Shown here: one piece after another, positions 41,499-49,376 of the stretch | How positions within the stretch are numbered: position 1 is the first letter of the stretch | Layout of the letters: every line of letters begins with the position of its first letter | Assembly (NCBI RefSeq): GCF_002076895.1 | Contig: NZ_CP020465.1 | Location: 1,922,001-1,986,000 of the forward strand | Length of the DNA: 64,000 bases | Direction of reading: 5' to 3' | Source: Cognaticolwellia beringensis | GTDB taxonomy: Bacteria > Pseudomonadota > Gammaproteobacteria > Enterobacterales > Alteromonadaceae | Made by a program: the position numbers and the translations under genes | Notes under the pieces: generated by a model | Told to the model about the DNA's origin: nothing | What the model saw: the letters and a program-made list of their open reading frames with translations, nothing else | Database searches by the model: none

Positions 41499-41655
41499 TA
41501 CCAAGTTAATTAGCAGCACATTTTTAATGATTAAAATTAACAATGACGGCGTTATAAAATTTATAAGTAGAATAGCTACTGACTACATTTTATGCATTGT
41601 CATTATCCATTTTCCCTCATGAAAAAGTAGAACACTGAATTAAACAAATTAGTAT
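41499..41655. repeat. MITE-like element, copy 3 (long, degenerate form)
   Basis: It starts TACCAAGTTAATTAG and ends GAATTAAACAAATTAGTA, a decayed version of the inverted ends of copies 1 and 2. The interior has the shared CATTTTTAATGATTAAAATT, AATGACGGCGTTATAAAATT and CCCTCATGAAAAAGTAGAAC strings, with about 40 bp between them that copy 2 lacks. It lies in the 3' flank of the SdrD-B gene. The rest of 41291-41864 shows no gene. Confidence 0.7.
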
Positions 41656-41864
41656 AAACAAAACTTTGTCTTATTTCGGCTTTTATAAGCTAGGAAGTGC
41701 ATCGTAACTGAGTCAATATATTCGGTTATGACTTTTTTACGATGAAAGTTATACAGGCTTAGTCTGTAAATATTTCATTTGATGCTATATAAATGTTCTA
41801 TACTTAATAATGAAGATATAAATTAATCTATAATTATCAATGCATTATGGATTTTGTGTGTGTT

Positions 41865-41878
41865 GGCATGAATAACGC
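41865..41878 (+). promoter_or_regulatory. Candidate sigma-54 -24/-12 element before ytjA
   Basis: The string TTGGCATGAATAACGCA places GG at 41865-41866 and GC at 41877-41878 with exactly 10 bp between, as sigma-54 promoters require, although the TT before the -12 GC is not present. The start codon of ytjA is about 46 bp downstream. This is weak evidence from inspection only. Confidence 0.3.
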
Positions 41879-41924
41879 ATTAAGTGAAGGGTAGTTTGAA
41901 GCTAATTAAATAAAGGGGAATGCT

Positions 41925-42101
41925 ATGTTGAGCTGGGCACTTACATTTTTAGTTATTGCGATTGTAGCTGCAATATTCGGTTTTAGTGGTATCGCAGGGG
42001 CAGCAGCAGGTATTGCTAAAATTATATTTTTCATATTCGTTGTGTTGTTGGTTATCTCATTAATCGCCAATGCTATTCGTGGTAAATCACCAAGACTTTA
42101 G
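41925..42101 (+). CDS. YtjA/DUF1328 small membrane protein
   Basis: A 58-residue protein, [20 protein letters not shown] and onward, with two hydrophobic helices joined by [12 protein letters not shown] and ending IRGKSPRL. This is the full pattern of the DUF1328 (YtjA) family of small inner-membrane proteins, often seen next to osmotic or envelope-stress lipoproteins; their function is not established. AAAGGGGA is the ribosome binding site. It lies 11 bp before a small lipoprotein gene and forms an operon with it. A decayed duplicate is found at 43200. Confidence 0.9.
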   Translation: MLSWALTFLVIAIVAAIFGFSGIAGAAAGIAKIIFFIFVVLLVISLIANAIRGKSPRL

Positions 42102-42112
42102 GGAAAAAAATT

Positions 42113-42361
42113 ATGACTATTATTAAAAAATTATCAATGACACTGATTACACTTGTTACCGTATTGGGCTTAGCTGCCTGTAGTGACGATAAAGCTGAAA
42201 CAGCAGGTGAAAAAGTAGATGAAATGGTACAAGATACCGGCAATGCCATTGAAGATGCAGGCGATAAAGCAGGTGACATGGCTACTGACGCTGGTAATGC
42301 CATTGAAGATGCTTGTGAAAAAGTTAAAGAAGGCGTAAAAGCTAAAGACACTGATTGTTAA
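42113..42361 (+). CDS. Small lipoprotein with amphipathic repeats
   Basis: The 82-residue product has a signal peptide with lipobox LAAC (Cys22). The mature part is acidic and alanine-rich, with repeats of the type DAGDKAGDMATDAGNAIEDA, likely helical. An internal Cys in EDACEKVKEG and a C-terminal Cys (DTDC) are both conserved in the paralogue at 43385. The pattern resembles LEA-like or envelope stress lipoproteins, but no function can be named. It is paired with ytjA and ends at a terminator. Confidence 0.85.
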   Translation: MTIIKKLSMTLITLVTVLGLAACSDDKAETAGEKVDEMVQDTGNAIEDAGDKAGDMATDAGNAIEDACEKVKEGVKAKDTDC

Positions 42362-42381
42362 ATAACAGTGGATAAATTTTT

Positions 42382-42407
42382 AAAAAAGGCCTGAATAGGC
42401 CTTTTTT
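42382..42407 (+). terminator. Rho-independent terminator after the small lipoprotein gene
   Basis: AAAAAAGGCCT / AGGCCTTTTTT with loop GAAT. The A-run on the left lets it also serve the converging minus-strand gene. The same stem, with loop AAAT, recurs at 62112. Confidence 0.92.
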
Positions 42408-42458
42408 ATTGTTTATTTTTTAGGAATAAAGCCACATGTTTAAGATTACGACTTAATA

Positions 42459-42839
42459 CTATTTTAGTGAGTGTAAACCAAAGGTATTACCTTCAGTATC
42501 AATGCCTAATGTTATAAAACCATATTTGCCAATTGACATTTTTGGCCGCTGAACAACACCGCCAGAGCTTAAAATTTTAGATTGCTCTAATGCGCAATCA
42601 TCACAGGAAAAATAAATAAGTGTACTATTGCCACCAGCTTTAAATCCTGGCATTTTTACTAGTGCACCAGCAGCGCCATAAACGTCGTAATTTGCAGGAA
42701 AAGCTAACATCTCAACCTGCTCATTACTGGGATCTCCTATAGATTCAAAACTGGTATTGAATACAGACTCATAAAAATTTCTCGCACGTTTTAAGTCGTC
42801 AACGTAAATTTCAAACCAGCCTACCGGATTTTTAGTCAT
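42459..42839 (-). CDS. VOC-family (glyoxalase/dioxygenase fold) protein
   Basis: The 126-residue protein has the vicinal-oxygen-chelate pattern: NPVGWFEIYVDDLKRARNFY at the start, SVFNTSF, and DTEGNTFGLHS at the end, with DCALEQSKILSSGG between. Small single-domain members bind metal or small ligands as dimers. The frame is open to ATG 42875, but ATG 42839 is preferred since GAGGA is correctly spaced before it. Its two predicted metal positions are not both obvious, so it may not be an active glyoxalase. Confidence 0.85.
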   Translation of the reverse strand: MTKNPVGWFEIYVDDLKRARNFYESVFNTSFESIGDPSNEQVEMLAFPANYDVYGAAGALVKMPGFKAGGNSTLIYFSCDDCALEQSKILSSGGVVQRPKMSIGKYGFITLGIDTEGNTFGLHSLK

Positions 42840-43199
42840 GTTATTCATTCCTCGAATTAAAATATTTAGCTCCACTAATCATTAAAGCTAGCAGAAATTA
42901 TGAAGCTGTACGTGTTTTTATCAACTAAGACTAAATAATGCGTAATATTTCAGAATTGCTTTTGATGACTATTACGAGAAAATAATCTGTTAACCGTACT
43001 TGAATTATCTCAACAGCTAAGTAATAAGCTTAGATAAAAATTGATTATTTGACATAATTTTATATAGTTTATGGTAAGGCCATCTAATTATTTTATTAAT
43101 AGTAATTAATTATCAATGTTTTATGAAAAAAGATGTGCGGCATGAAATGTGATTATATATCAGTGGAGGCTTGTAATTTGATAGATAGAGGAACATATT

Positions 43200-43374
43200 A
43201 TGTAAGCTGAACGCTTACATTTTAAAGTAGAGTTATTATCGTAACAGCCTTTGATTTTATTGGTATCGCTGATGCAGCGGCCGCTATTTCAAAGATTATA
43301 TTTTTCATTTTCGTTGTATTGTAGATGATTTGATTAATCGGCAATGCAATTCGTGGTAAACACTAAAAATTTAG
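43200..43374 (+). pseudogene. Decayed duplicate of ytjA
   Basis: The stretch from ATG 43200 aligns by eye with the ytjA copy at 41925: TTACATTTT, TTTTATTGGTATCGC, AAGATTATATTTTTCATTTT, TTCGTTGTATTGTAGATGAT and CAATTCGTGGTAAA all have counterparts. But the second codon is TAA and further stops and frame changes follow. The same TTTAGGGAAAAA string then leads into the paralogous lipoprotein gene. So this is a relic of an ytjA-lipoprotein duplication. Upstream DNA back to about 43100 also resembles the region before 41925. Confidence 0.85.
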
Positions 43375-43384
43375 GGAAAAACAC

Positions 43385-43840
43385 ATGACTTTTAATAAAA
43401 AACTATCGACCTCACTTGTTTTATTTATAGCAATGTTTGGGTTAACAGCTTGTAGTGAAAAAGAAGCAGAAGAAGCCGGCGACAAAGTTGAGAAGGTCGT
43501 TAAAGGTGCTGGCGATAAAGTAAGTGAAATGAAAACAGATGCAGGAAATGCACTGCAAGCTGCGGGCGAAAAAGTATCATCCATGAAAGAAGGTGCTGGT
43601 GAAGCTATTGAAGGCGCGGGCGAAAAAGTCAGCGAAATGAAAGACGATGCAGGTGAAGCTATTGAAGGTGCGAGTGAAAAAGTCAGCGAAATGGCTAGCG
43701 ATGCGGGTGATAAAATAGGTGAAATGAAAACAAGTATTAGCGACAAATTCGGTTCAATGAAAAAAGATGCGGGTAACGCCATTGAAGATGCTTGTGAAGA
43801 GGCAAAGGAAGGGGTGGATGCTAACGATGATGATTGTTAA
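43385..43840 (+). CDS. LEA-like repeat lipoprotein, expanded paralogue
   Basis: The 151-residue product starts like the 82-residue lipoprotein at 42113 and has lipobox LTAC (Cys23). The middle is expanded into roughly 18-residue helical units such as GEKVSEMKDDAGEAIEGA, which recur at the DNA level with 54-bp period. It ends with the same NAIEDACEE and a C-terminal Cys (DDDC). The alternating charge suggests an amphipathic helix lying along the membrane or binding proteins or peptidoglycan. It is the surviving gene of the duplicated pair. Confidence 0.85.
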   Translation: MTFNKKLSTSLVLFIAMFGLTACSEKEAEEAGDKVEKVVKGAGDKVSEMKTDAGNALQAAGEKVSSMKEGAGEAIEGAGEKVSEMKDDAGEAIEGASEKVSEMASDAGDKIGEMKTSISDKFGSMKKDAGNAIEDACEEAKEGVDANDDDC

Positions 43841-43892
43841 TTTAACATCATAAAAGCAATAACTTCAGTTTAGTTATTGGCAAAATAAAATT

Positions 43893-43926
43893 AAAAAGCC
43901 CTTGTTATTCAAGGGCTTTTTATTTG
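43893..43926 (+). terminator. Rho-independent terminator after the expanded lipoprotein gene
   Basis: AAAAAGCCCTTG / CAAGGGCTTTTT with loop TTATT, followed by further T residues. Confidence 0.93.
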
Positions 43927-44372
43927 ATATAAAATATCCGCATAATTAACTTAAATTTTAATGGTAATCGTTTGTTATTAAAAAAGGGCCTGTAATCGAG
44001 CGAAAAGTCCAGCGAAGATAAACTTCATTTGTATTACTTATCATCGACGTTGCTGACAGTAATTATGTAGCCGTCTTCAACATACTGAAATGTCTAAAAC
44101 ATTATTGCCATCCTATTCTGTAAAAATAAGTGTTTTAACAAATTTATTATGCTACTTTTAGCGTATTAACTTTTTGATAAACATTAAAAATTGAAGTTTT
44201 TTCAAGAAATGTCATATCGTTGAATAGGACTAAATTGTTAGCCTTATTTGATGCAAAAAGTACCAAGTAATTCAATATTATTGAGGTTACATACTTAGCT
44301 CATACATTTAAGCCAGTGGTTGAAAAAAAACCATCAATGCTTTCAAATGTAGAACATTGGAGATGTTTAGTA
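43927..44372. other. Intergenic stretch before the signalling genes
   Basis: About 440 bp of AT-rich DNA with no convincing gene, hairpin or repeat. It must contain the promoter of the two-gene signalling operon, but no clear elements were recognised. Confidence 0.45.
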
Positions 44373-46142
44373 ATGCCAAGTAATTCGAAAATTAAAATAT
44401 TAGTGAGTGATGACGATCTCACTGCTCGAATTATAATGCAAGAAACACTCGCCAGCGACGATATAGAAGTGCTGGAAGCTGAAAATGGCAAGCGCGCTGT
44501 AGAGCAATTTGAAAAGCATCAACCGGCGTTAATCCTACTCGATGTATCCATGCCGCTAATGAATGGCTTTGAGGTGTGTGAGCACATTAGAGCGTTAGAA
44601 AGTGGCAAGCATGTGCCAATTATTATGGTGACCGGATCTGATGATTTGGAGTCAATTCATAAGTCGTATTCAGTAGGCGCTACTGACTTTATTGCTAAGC
44701 CTATTAAATGGGAAATATTAGCGCAGAGAGTAAAATATATTCTCCGTGCTAGCCAAGCTTTTGCCGACCAAATGTCACAACAGAAAGAGCTTCATAAACT
44801 GGCTTTTTATGATGCCTTAACCGGTCTGCCAAATCGGTTGTTATTACTAAAAGATTTACAAAGCTTTTTAGCGATGGCTCGTCGGAACGACTATCAAGCG
44901 GCTATGTTGTATATCGATCTCGATAGATTTAAACGAATTAACGATACTATGGGCCATAGTATCGGAGATAAATTACTGAGAAAAGTTGCCCATCGTTTAC
45001 AAGAAAATATGCGAGACAGTGATGTGTTTTCTCGGGTTGGCGATGAAGAATTAATGAGTAACGGACAGTTATCAAGTTTTGGCGGTGACGAATTTACTAT
45101 TTTCTTGAGTCAGTTACGCAATTCAAGTGAGGCTATGTTGGTCGCTGAACGCGTAATTCAAAGCTTCATCAAACCATTTAAACTAGAACAGTTTGAAGTT
45201 GTGATCACTCCAAGTATCGGCATTTCTATTTTTCCAGACGATGGTGAAAATGCGGAGTCTTTACTGAAAAATGCAGACACGGCAATGTATTCGGCTAAAG
45301 AGGCTGGACGCAGCTGTTTCAAGTTTTATCGCGACTCAATGAATGCAACAGCGGCAATACGCTTACAACTCGAACAAGACTTACGTACAGCATTAAAATC
45401 AGGTGAAATTGTCCCTTTCTATCAACCGCAAATTTGTGCTGAAACAGGTAACATTGTTAGCGTGGAAGCACTAGTCAGATGGTTACCTGCACAAGGCGGT
45501 ATTATTCCACCTGATGAATTTATTCCGATTGCTGAAGAAACAGGTTTAATTAACGATTTAGGGCTTTTAGTTTTACAGCATAGTTGCAAGCAGGCTAAAC
45601 AATGGTTAGATCAAGGTCATAGGATACGGGTTGCGGTAAACGTATCTGCGCATCAGTTTAGGCAGCTTGATTTTACTCAAGTGGTTGAAAAAACACTTAA
45701 GGAATGCAACCTACCGCCGTCGTTACTCGAGTTAGAATTAACCGAATCAGTTATTATGAGTGATGCGGAAGAAAATATTAAGCGATTAATCGAGTTGAAA
45801 AATTTAGGTGTTACCTTGGCGGTTGACGACTTCGGAACCGGTTATTCTTCATTAAGTTATCTAAAAAAATTCCCCATTGATATTCTTAAAATAGATCGTG
45901 CTTTTATGTGCGATGTTAACTCAGCACCTGACGATATTGCTATTGTAGAAGCTATTTTAGCCTTAGCGAAAAGTTTAAAACTTGGCGTTATTGCCGAAGG
46001 CATAGAAGAAGCTGAACAAATAGACATACTAAAGAGCAGTAAGAACTTATTGTTACAAGGTTACTTATTTTCACGCCCATTGGCTGCCGAAAAAATCACT
46101 CCATTGTTAAATCAGAATTTTACTCACTTTATGCAAAATTAA
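44373..46142 (+). CDS. Response regulator with GGDEF and EAL domains
   Basis: The 589-residue protein both makes and degrades c-di-GMP in principle. The receiver domain is at the start (ILVSDDDLTARIIMQET; phosphate acceptor Asp57 in LILLDVSMPL; MVTGSDD and FIAKPIKW). The GGDEF domain has DALTGLPNR and an intact FGGDEFTIFL at residue 237. The EAL domain has EALVRWL at 365, the ELTES and DDFGTGYSSLSYL motifs, and IAEGIEE and QGYLFSRP near the end. All catalytic residues expected for both activities are present. ATG 44373 is chosen over GTG 44316 because GGAG precedes it. The next gene starts 2 bp after the stop. Confidence 0.93.
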   Translation: MPSNSKIKILVSDDDLTARIIMQETLASDDIEVLEAENGKRAVEQFEKHQPALILLDVSMPLMNGFEVCEHIRALESGKHVPIIMVTGSDDLESIHKSYSVGATDFIAKPIKWEILAQRVKYILRASQAFADQMSQQKELHKLAFYDALTGLPNRLLLLKDLQSFLAMARRNDYQAAMLYIDLDRFKRINDTMGHSIGDKLLRKVAHRLQENMRDSDVFSRVGDEELMSNGQLSSFGGDEFTIFLSQLRNSSEAMLVAERVIQSFIKPFKLEQFEVVITPSIGISIFPDDGENAESLLKNADTAMYSAKEAGRSCFKFYRDSMNATAAIRLQLEQDLRTALKSGEIVPFYQPQICAETGNIVSVEALVRWLPAQGGIIPPDEFIPIAEETGLINDLGLLVLQHSCKQAKQWLDQGHRIRVAVNVSAHQFRQLDFTQVVEKTLKECNLPPSLLELELTESVIMSDAEENIKRLIELKNLGVTLAVDDFGTGYSSLSYLKKFPIDILKIDRAFMCDVNSAPDDIAIVEAILALAKSLKLGVIAEGIEEAEQIDILKSSKNLLLQGYLFSRPLAAEKITPLLNQNFTHFMQN

Positions 46143-46144
46143 TC

Positions 46145-49100
46145 ATGAATAAATTGCAAGCCATTGGCACTTTAGCTCAGAAGAAAAATAGTATTACGCT
46201 TTTTATCGATAGTGAAATTAACGCCACTGCTGATTTCACCAACATGCTAAAGACTATTCAGGCGCAAACTTCTGCTATGGGTATACAACTGCAAACATTA
46301 GCATTGTCAGGTGATTATGGCGACCAATCAGCAATGTTTGTTGCATGTCAAAATGCAGCGCACGCAGAGCGACTAATAAATCGCTGTAATCTAAAATCTC
46401 AACAAGTTTTTTGGTTGCAAGAACAGCCTCAGCAGAAAATTCAGGAAAAACTACCAAATAATCATTGGTTTATTGACTGGCCTAATGAGCAAGCTTTGTT
46501 GCCTATTTTATCTTTGTTAGCTCGTTATAACGACATATATAGTGCTAAACAGCATACTGAGCAGAAGTTTAGCTTACTGACTGAGTGTTTAGGCGAATGG
46601 GTAGTGACGCTAAGTAATGAAGGAAAAATAGTCGAGCTTAATGCTGAGCTGTCGACAGTACTGGGTGATTCAAGTGCATCAGCAATAGGTAAAGATTTAT
46701 TGTCTTGTATTAAAATTCCTTCTGATACTGCCAAAATTCGAATGGAAAACATTTTATCTGATCTTGAACGAACAGGAGCAATGACAAGGTTACCGCCTTT
46801 TCCTATTCAATTAGAGAATACCGTCATCATTGTCGATGGTTTTGTCGGTTCATTACGCAACCAAGATAATTTACTTATTATGCGCCAAGTCGCGACGTGG
46901 CAAAGTCAGAAATGGCAAGAGCAACTTTCAGAGCAAAATGATCCTGTAACGTTATTGCTGATAAATCCTGATGATTTCGCTAAATTTAATCAACAACATG
47001 GTCGTGAATTAGGTGATCAAGTGTTGGATGAAATTATGCTCGGTTTGACTGATTTACTGCGCACGGCTGATTTTGTCAGCCGATATAGCGGTGTGGTATT
47101 TGCGGCACATTTACCTGAAACTAATGAACAACAAGGTCAAGCACTGGCCGCTCGAGTACGACAAATGTTAGTGAATACGTCGTTTACTGAGAAAAAATTA
47201 AAGTTAGATTTTAGCTTTGGTTTAGCATCACTCGATACTGAACAGCAGTTAGGAGAACAATCACCTTTAGAGTTGTTTAGACGAGCGAATACCGCTTTAC
47301 AAGCTGCTCGCAGCATAGGTGGCGGTAAATTAGTCGGCTGGGAACCGCAGTTTGACGCTAACATTACGGCTAATTTAGATCGCATGAGTGGTAAGTTCTC
47401 AGAAGCACCGGAAGACGATTTTAGATTGCTTGCACTGCAATGGGACTTAATTCGCTTAATTGGCAACACACATTCATTACAAATATTTTCAAAACAAATT
47501 TGTCAAACGCTGACCGCAGGAATGCAATGTGAATATGCCGGGTTATATTTAGTTAAAAACCATGAATTAACGATTTCATCTTGTAGCACAGCTAAGCAAA
47601 ATATCGATGTTGATATTATACATAGCTGGGTTAACGCAAACATTCGTCTTGATAGCTTAGCGAATTTAATAGATAAACCAATGCAACCTTCCAACTCATT
47701 TTGCCAAGCTATAGTGCCATTGTTCACTCGTAGTCAGTGTTTAGGGCTAATTTTATTACGTTGGCCGCTTGGTGAGCAAAATAACGCTGAAAAATATAGT
47801 GGGCAATTAAAGCAAGTCACACCCAATTTGGCGGCTGCGATTGATCGTATTTTACTACTCGAAAATGACCAGCGTAGAGTGCTTATAGCCAATAGCACTA
47901 TGGGTGACCAGCACGAATTACTGTTTGAATCTCCAGCCATGCGTGCCGTTATGCAACAGGTACAGTTAGTCGCACCCACCGATGCCTCGGTACTTATTAT
48001 TGGTGAGTCTGGTACTGGTAAAGAGATCATAGCAAGACAAATACATAACCAAAGTGCTCTACTAGAAAAGCCTTTCATTACCGTCGACTGCAGTACTATA
48101 GTGGAACATTTAATAGAAAGTGAGTTGTTTGGTCATAGAAAAGGTGCTTTTACCGGTGCAACAAGTGATCAGCCCGGCATGATTGCCCAAGCTGACGGTG
48201 GTACCTTGTTTTTAGATGAAGTAGGAGAACTGCCGCTAGATATTCAATCCAAACTTTTGAGATTTGTGCAAGAAAAAACCTATGTAGCGGTGGGTGACCA
48301 ACGAGTACGTAAAGTCGATGTTAGATTAGTATTAGCCACAAACCGAAACTTATTAGATGAAGTTGCTATGGGCCGCTTCCGCTCTGATCTTTATTATCGG
48401 ATTAATGTTTTTACCGTCAACTTGCCTCCTTTGCATAAACGTGGCAATGATGCCTTATTACTGTGTCGTCATTTCTTAGCTAAATTTAGCCAACAATACA
48501 AAAAAGACATTATTGATTTTACACCCGCAGCGATAAACCTTTTGCAGGCTTATTTATGGCCAGGCAACATCAGAGAGCTACGAAACGCGATTATGCGGGC
48601 CGTTATACTGTGCGAAAGTAAATTAGTCGACAGTCAACATTTGGAGCTTCAAGAGCAAGGTGATATTAAGGCATCAGCAGAGCATAAGCTGTCGTCTAAT
48701 CATGAGGCTATTACAGATGAAACTAATGCCAATATAGGGCAATATGAAGATATATCGGTATTACTGAGTAAATTAGTCGGTATAGCTTTACAGCAAACAC
48801 GTTTATTTCCGATAAGCGCTTGGTTAGAACTACAGTGGTTAAAAGTATGTTTAGCTAAATGGGGCAGTATGTATCAAGTTGCTTTGCAATTAGACCAGTC
48901 TGAATCTACATTGCGACGTCGCTTTACTAAGCTTAATGGATTAGACCTTAACCTTCCTCAATTGGTTGATTCAGCTGGTGAATGCGATAAGATATTAGGG
49001 CATTTACTAACAGGAGACTCCAACAACTTGTTGTGGTCTAAAATTGAGACGACATTACATGAAATTGTAATGAAAAAAGAAATCAGCCAACAGCAAAAGG

Positions 49101-49162
49101 CACAATTACTCAATGTAACTCAACCGACATTGCGTAAAATTTTACAACAGGTACTCGCTTAA
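46145..49162 (+). CDS. Sigma-54-dependent regulator with degenerate GGDEF domain
   Basis: The 1,005-residue protein combines a sensor-like N-terminus (about 140-255, PAS-like), a diguanylate-cyclase-fold domain with the GGDEF site replaced by YSGVVF at 314-319, a GAF-like region (about 440-590), and a complete sigma-54 AAA+ activator. The AAA+ domain has Walker A GESGTGKE at 620, the sigma-54 contact GAFTGA at 667, DGGTLFLDEVGELP, and WPGNIRELRN. A long helical C-terminus holds HTH-like segments (QLDQSESTLRRRFTKLN and NVTQPTLRKIL). The dead GGDEF fold may bind c-di-GMP or act in dimerisation. It is translationally coupled to the GGDEF-EAL response regulator, so c-di-GMP probably links the two. 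Confidence 0.88.
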   Translation: MNKLQAIGTLAQKKNSITLFIDSEINATADFTNMLKTIQAQTSAMGIQLQTLALSGDYGDQSAMFVACQNAAHAERLINRCNLKSQQVFWLQEQPQQKIQEKLPNNHWFIDWPNEQALLPILSLLARYNDIYSAKQHTEQKFSLLTECLGEWVVTLSNEGKIVELNAELSTVLGDSSASAIGKDLLSCIKIPSDTAKIRMENILSDLERTGAMTRLPPFPIQLENTVIIVDGFVGSLRNQDNLLIMRQVATWQSQKWQEQLSEQNDPVTLLLINPDDFAKFNQQHGRELGDQVLDEIMLGLTDLLRTADFVSRYSGVVFAAHLPETNEQQGQALAARVRQMLVNTSFTEKKLKLDFSFGLASLDTEQQLGEQSPLELFRRANTALQAARSIGGGKLVGWEPQFDANITANLDRMSGKFSEAPEDDFRLLALQWDLIRLIGNTHSLQIFSKQICQTLTAGMQCEYAGLYLVKNHELTISSCSTAKQNIDVDIIHSWVNANIRLDSLANLIDKPMQPSNSFCQAIVPLFTRSQCLGLILLRWPLGEQNNAEKYSGQLKQVTPNLAAAIDRILLLENDQRRVLIANSTMGDQHELLFESPAMRAVMQQVQLVAPTDASVLIIGESGTGKEIIARQIHNQSALLEKPFITVDCSTIVEHLIESELFGHRKGAFTGATSDQPGMIAQADGGTLFLDEVGELPLDIQSKLLRFVQEKTYVAVGDQRVRKVDVRLVLATNRNLLDEVAMGRFRSDLYYRINVFTVNLPPLHKRGNDALLLCRHFLAKFSQQYKKDIIDFTPAAINLLQAYLWPGNIRELRNAIMRAVILCESKLVDSQHLELQEQGDIKASAEHKLSSNHEAITDETNANIGQYEDISVLLSKLVGIALQQTRLFPISAWLELQWLKVCLAKWGSMYQVALQLDQSESTLRRRFTKLNGLDLNLPQLVDSAGECDKILGHLLTGDSNNLLWSKIETTLHEIVMKKEISQQQKAQLLNVTQPTLRKILQQVLA

Positions 49163-49234
49163 TAAAACCTTATGCTTATTTGATGTTTTGTGTTCAATAG
49201 AGCACAGAACTCGCTTCTACACTTCAAGTAATTT

Positions 49235-49353
49235 AATCGTTATAAATTTATAACGATTTAGTCTCTGTGCTTTAGTGCCCTGGTCATGCTTGGTATAAAT
49301 AATTGCCGAGTGAGATTAACTTTAGAACATGTTTAATCTGTTTAATCCCACTC
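49235..49353. other. Inverted repeats between converging signalling genes
   Basis: A perfect 24-bp palindrome, AATCGTTATAAATTTATAAC plus GATT, lies at 49235-49258. A second dyad with 13-bp arms GAGTGAGATTAAC / TTTAATCCCACTC, one mismatch, lies at 49308-49353. The two stand in the 214-bp gap between converging genes and probably act as terminators, although T-runs are short. Confidence 0.5.
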
Positions 49354-49376
49354 TGCATATTTATTTATTGACTAAA

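Noticed and set aside
42459..42839. VOC gene as an antibiotic-resistance gene
   Set aside because: Only the general VOC fold is visible; nothing points to bleomycin or fosfomycin resistance.
45000..45090. Insertion before the GGDEF signature of the response regulator as a defect
   Set aside because: The loop EELMSNGQLS precedes an intact FGGDEF; loops of this kind are frequent in GGDEF-EAL response regulators, so it is not a sign of inactivation.
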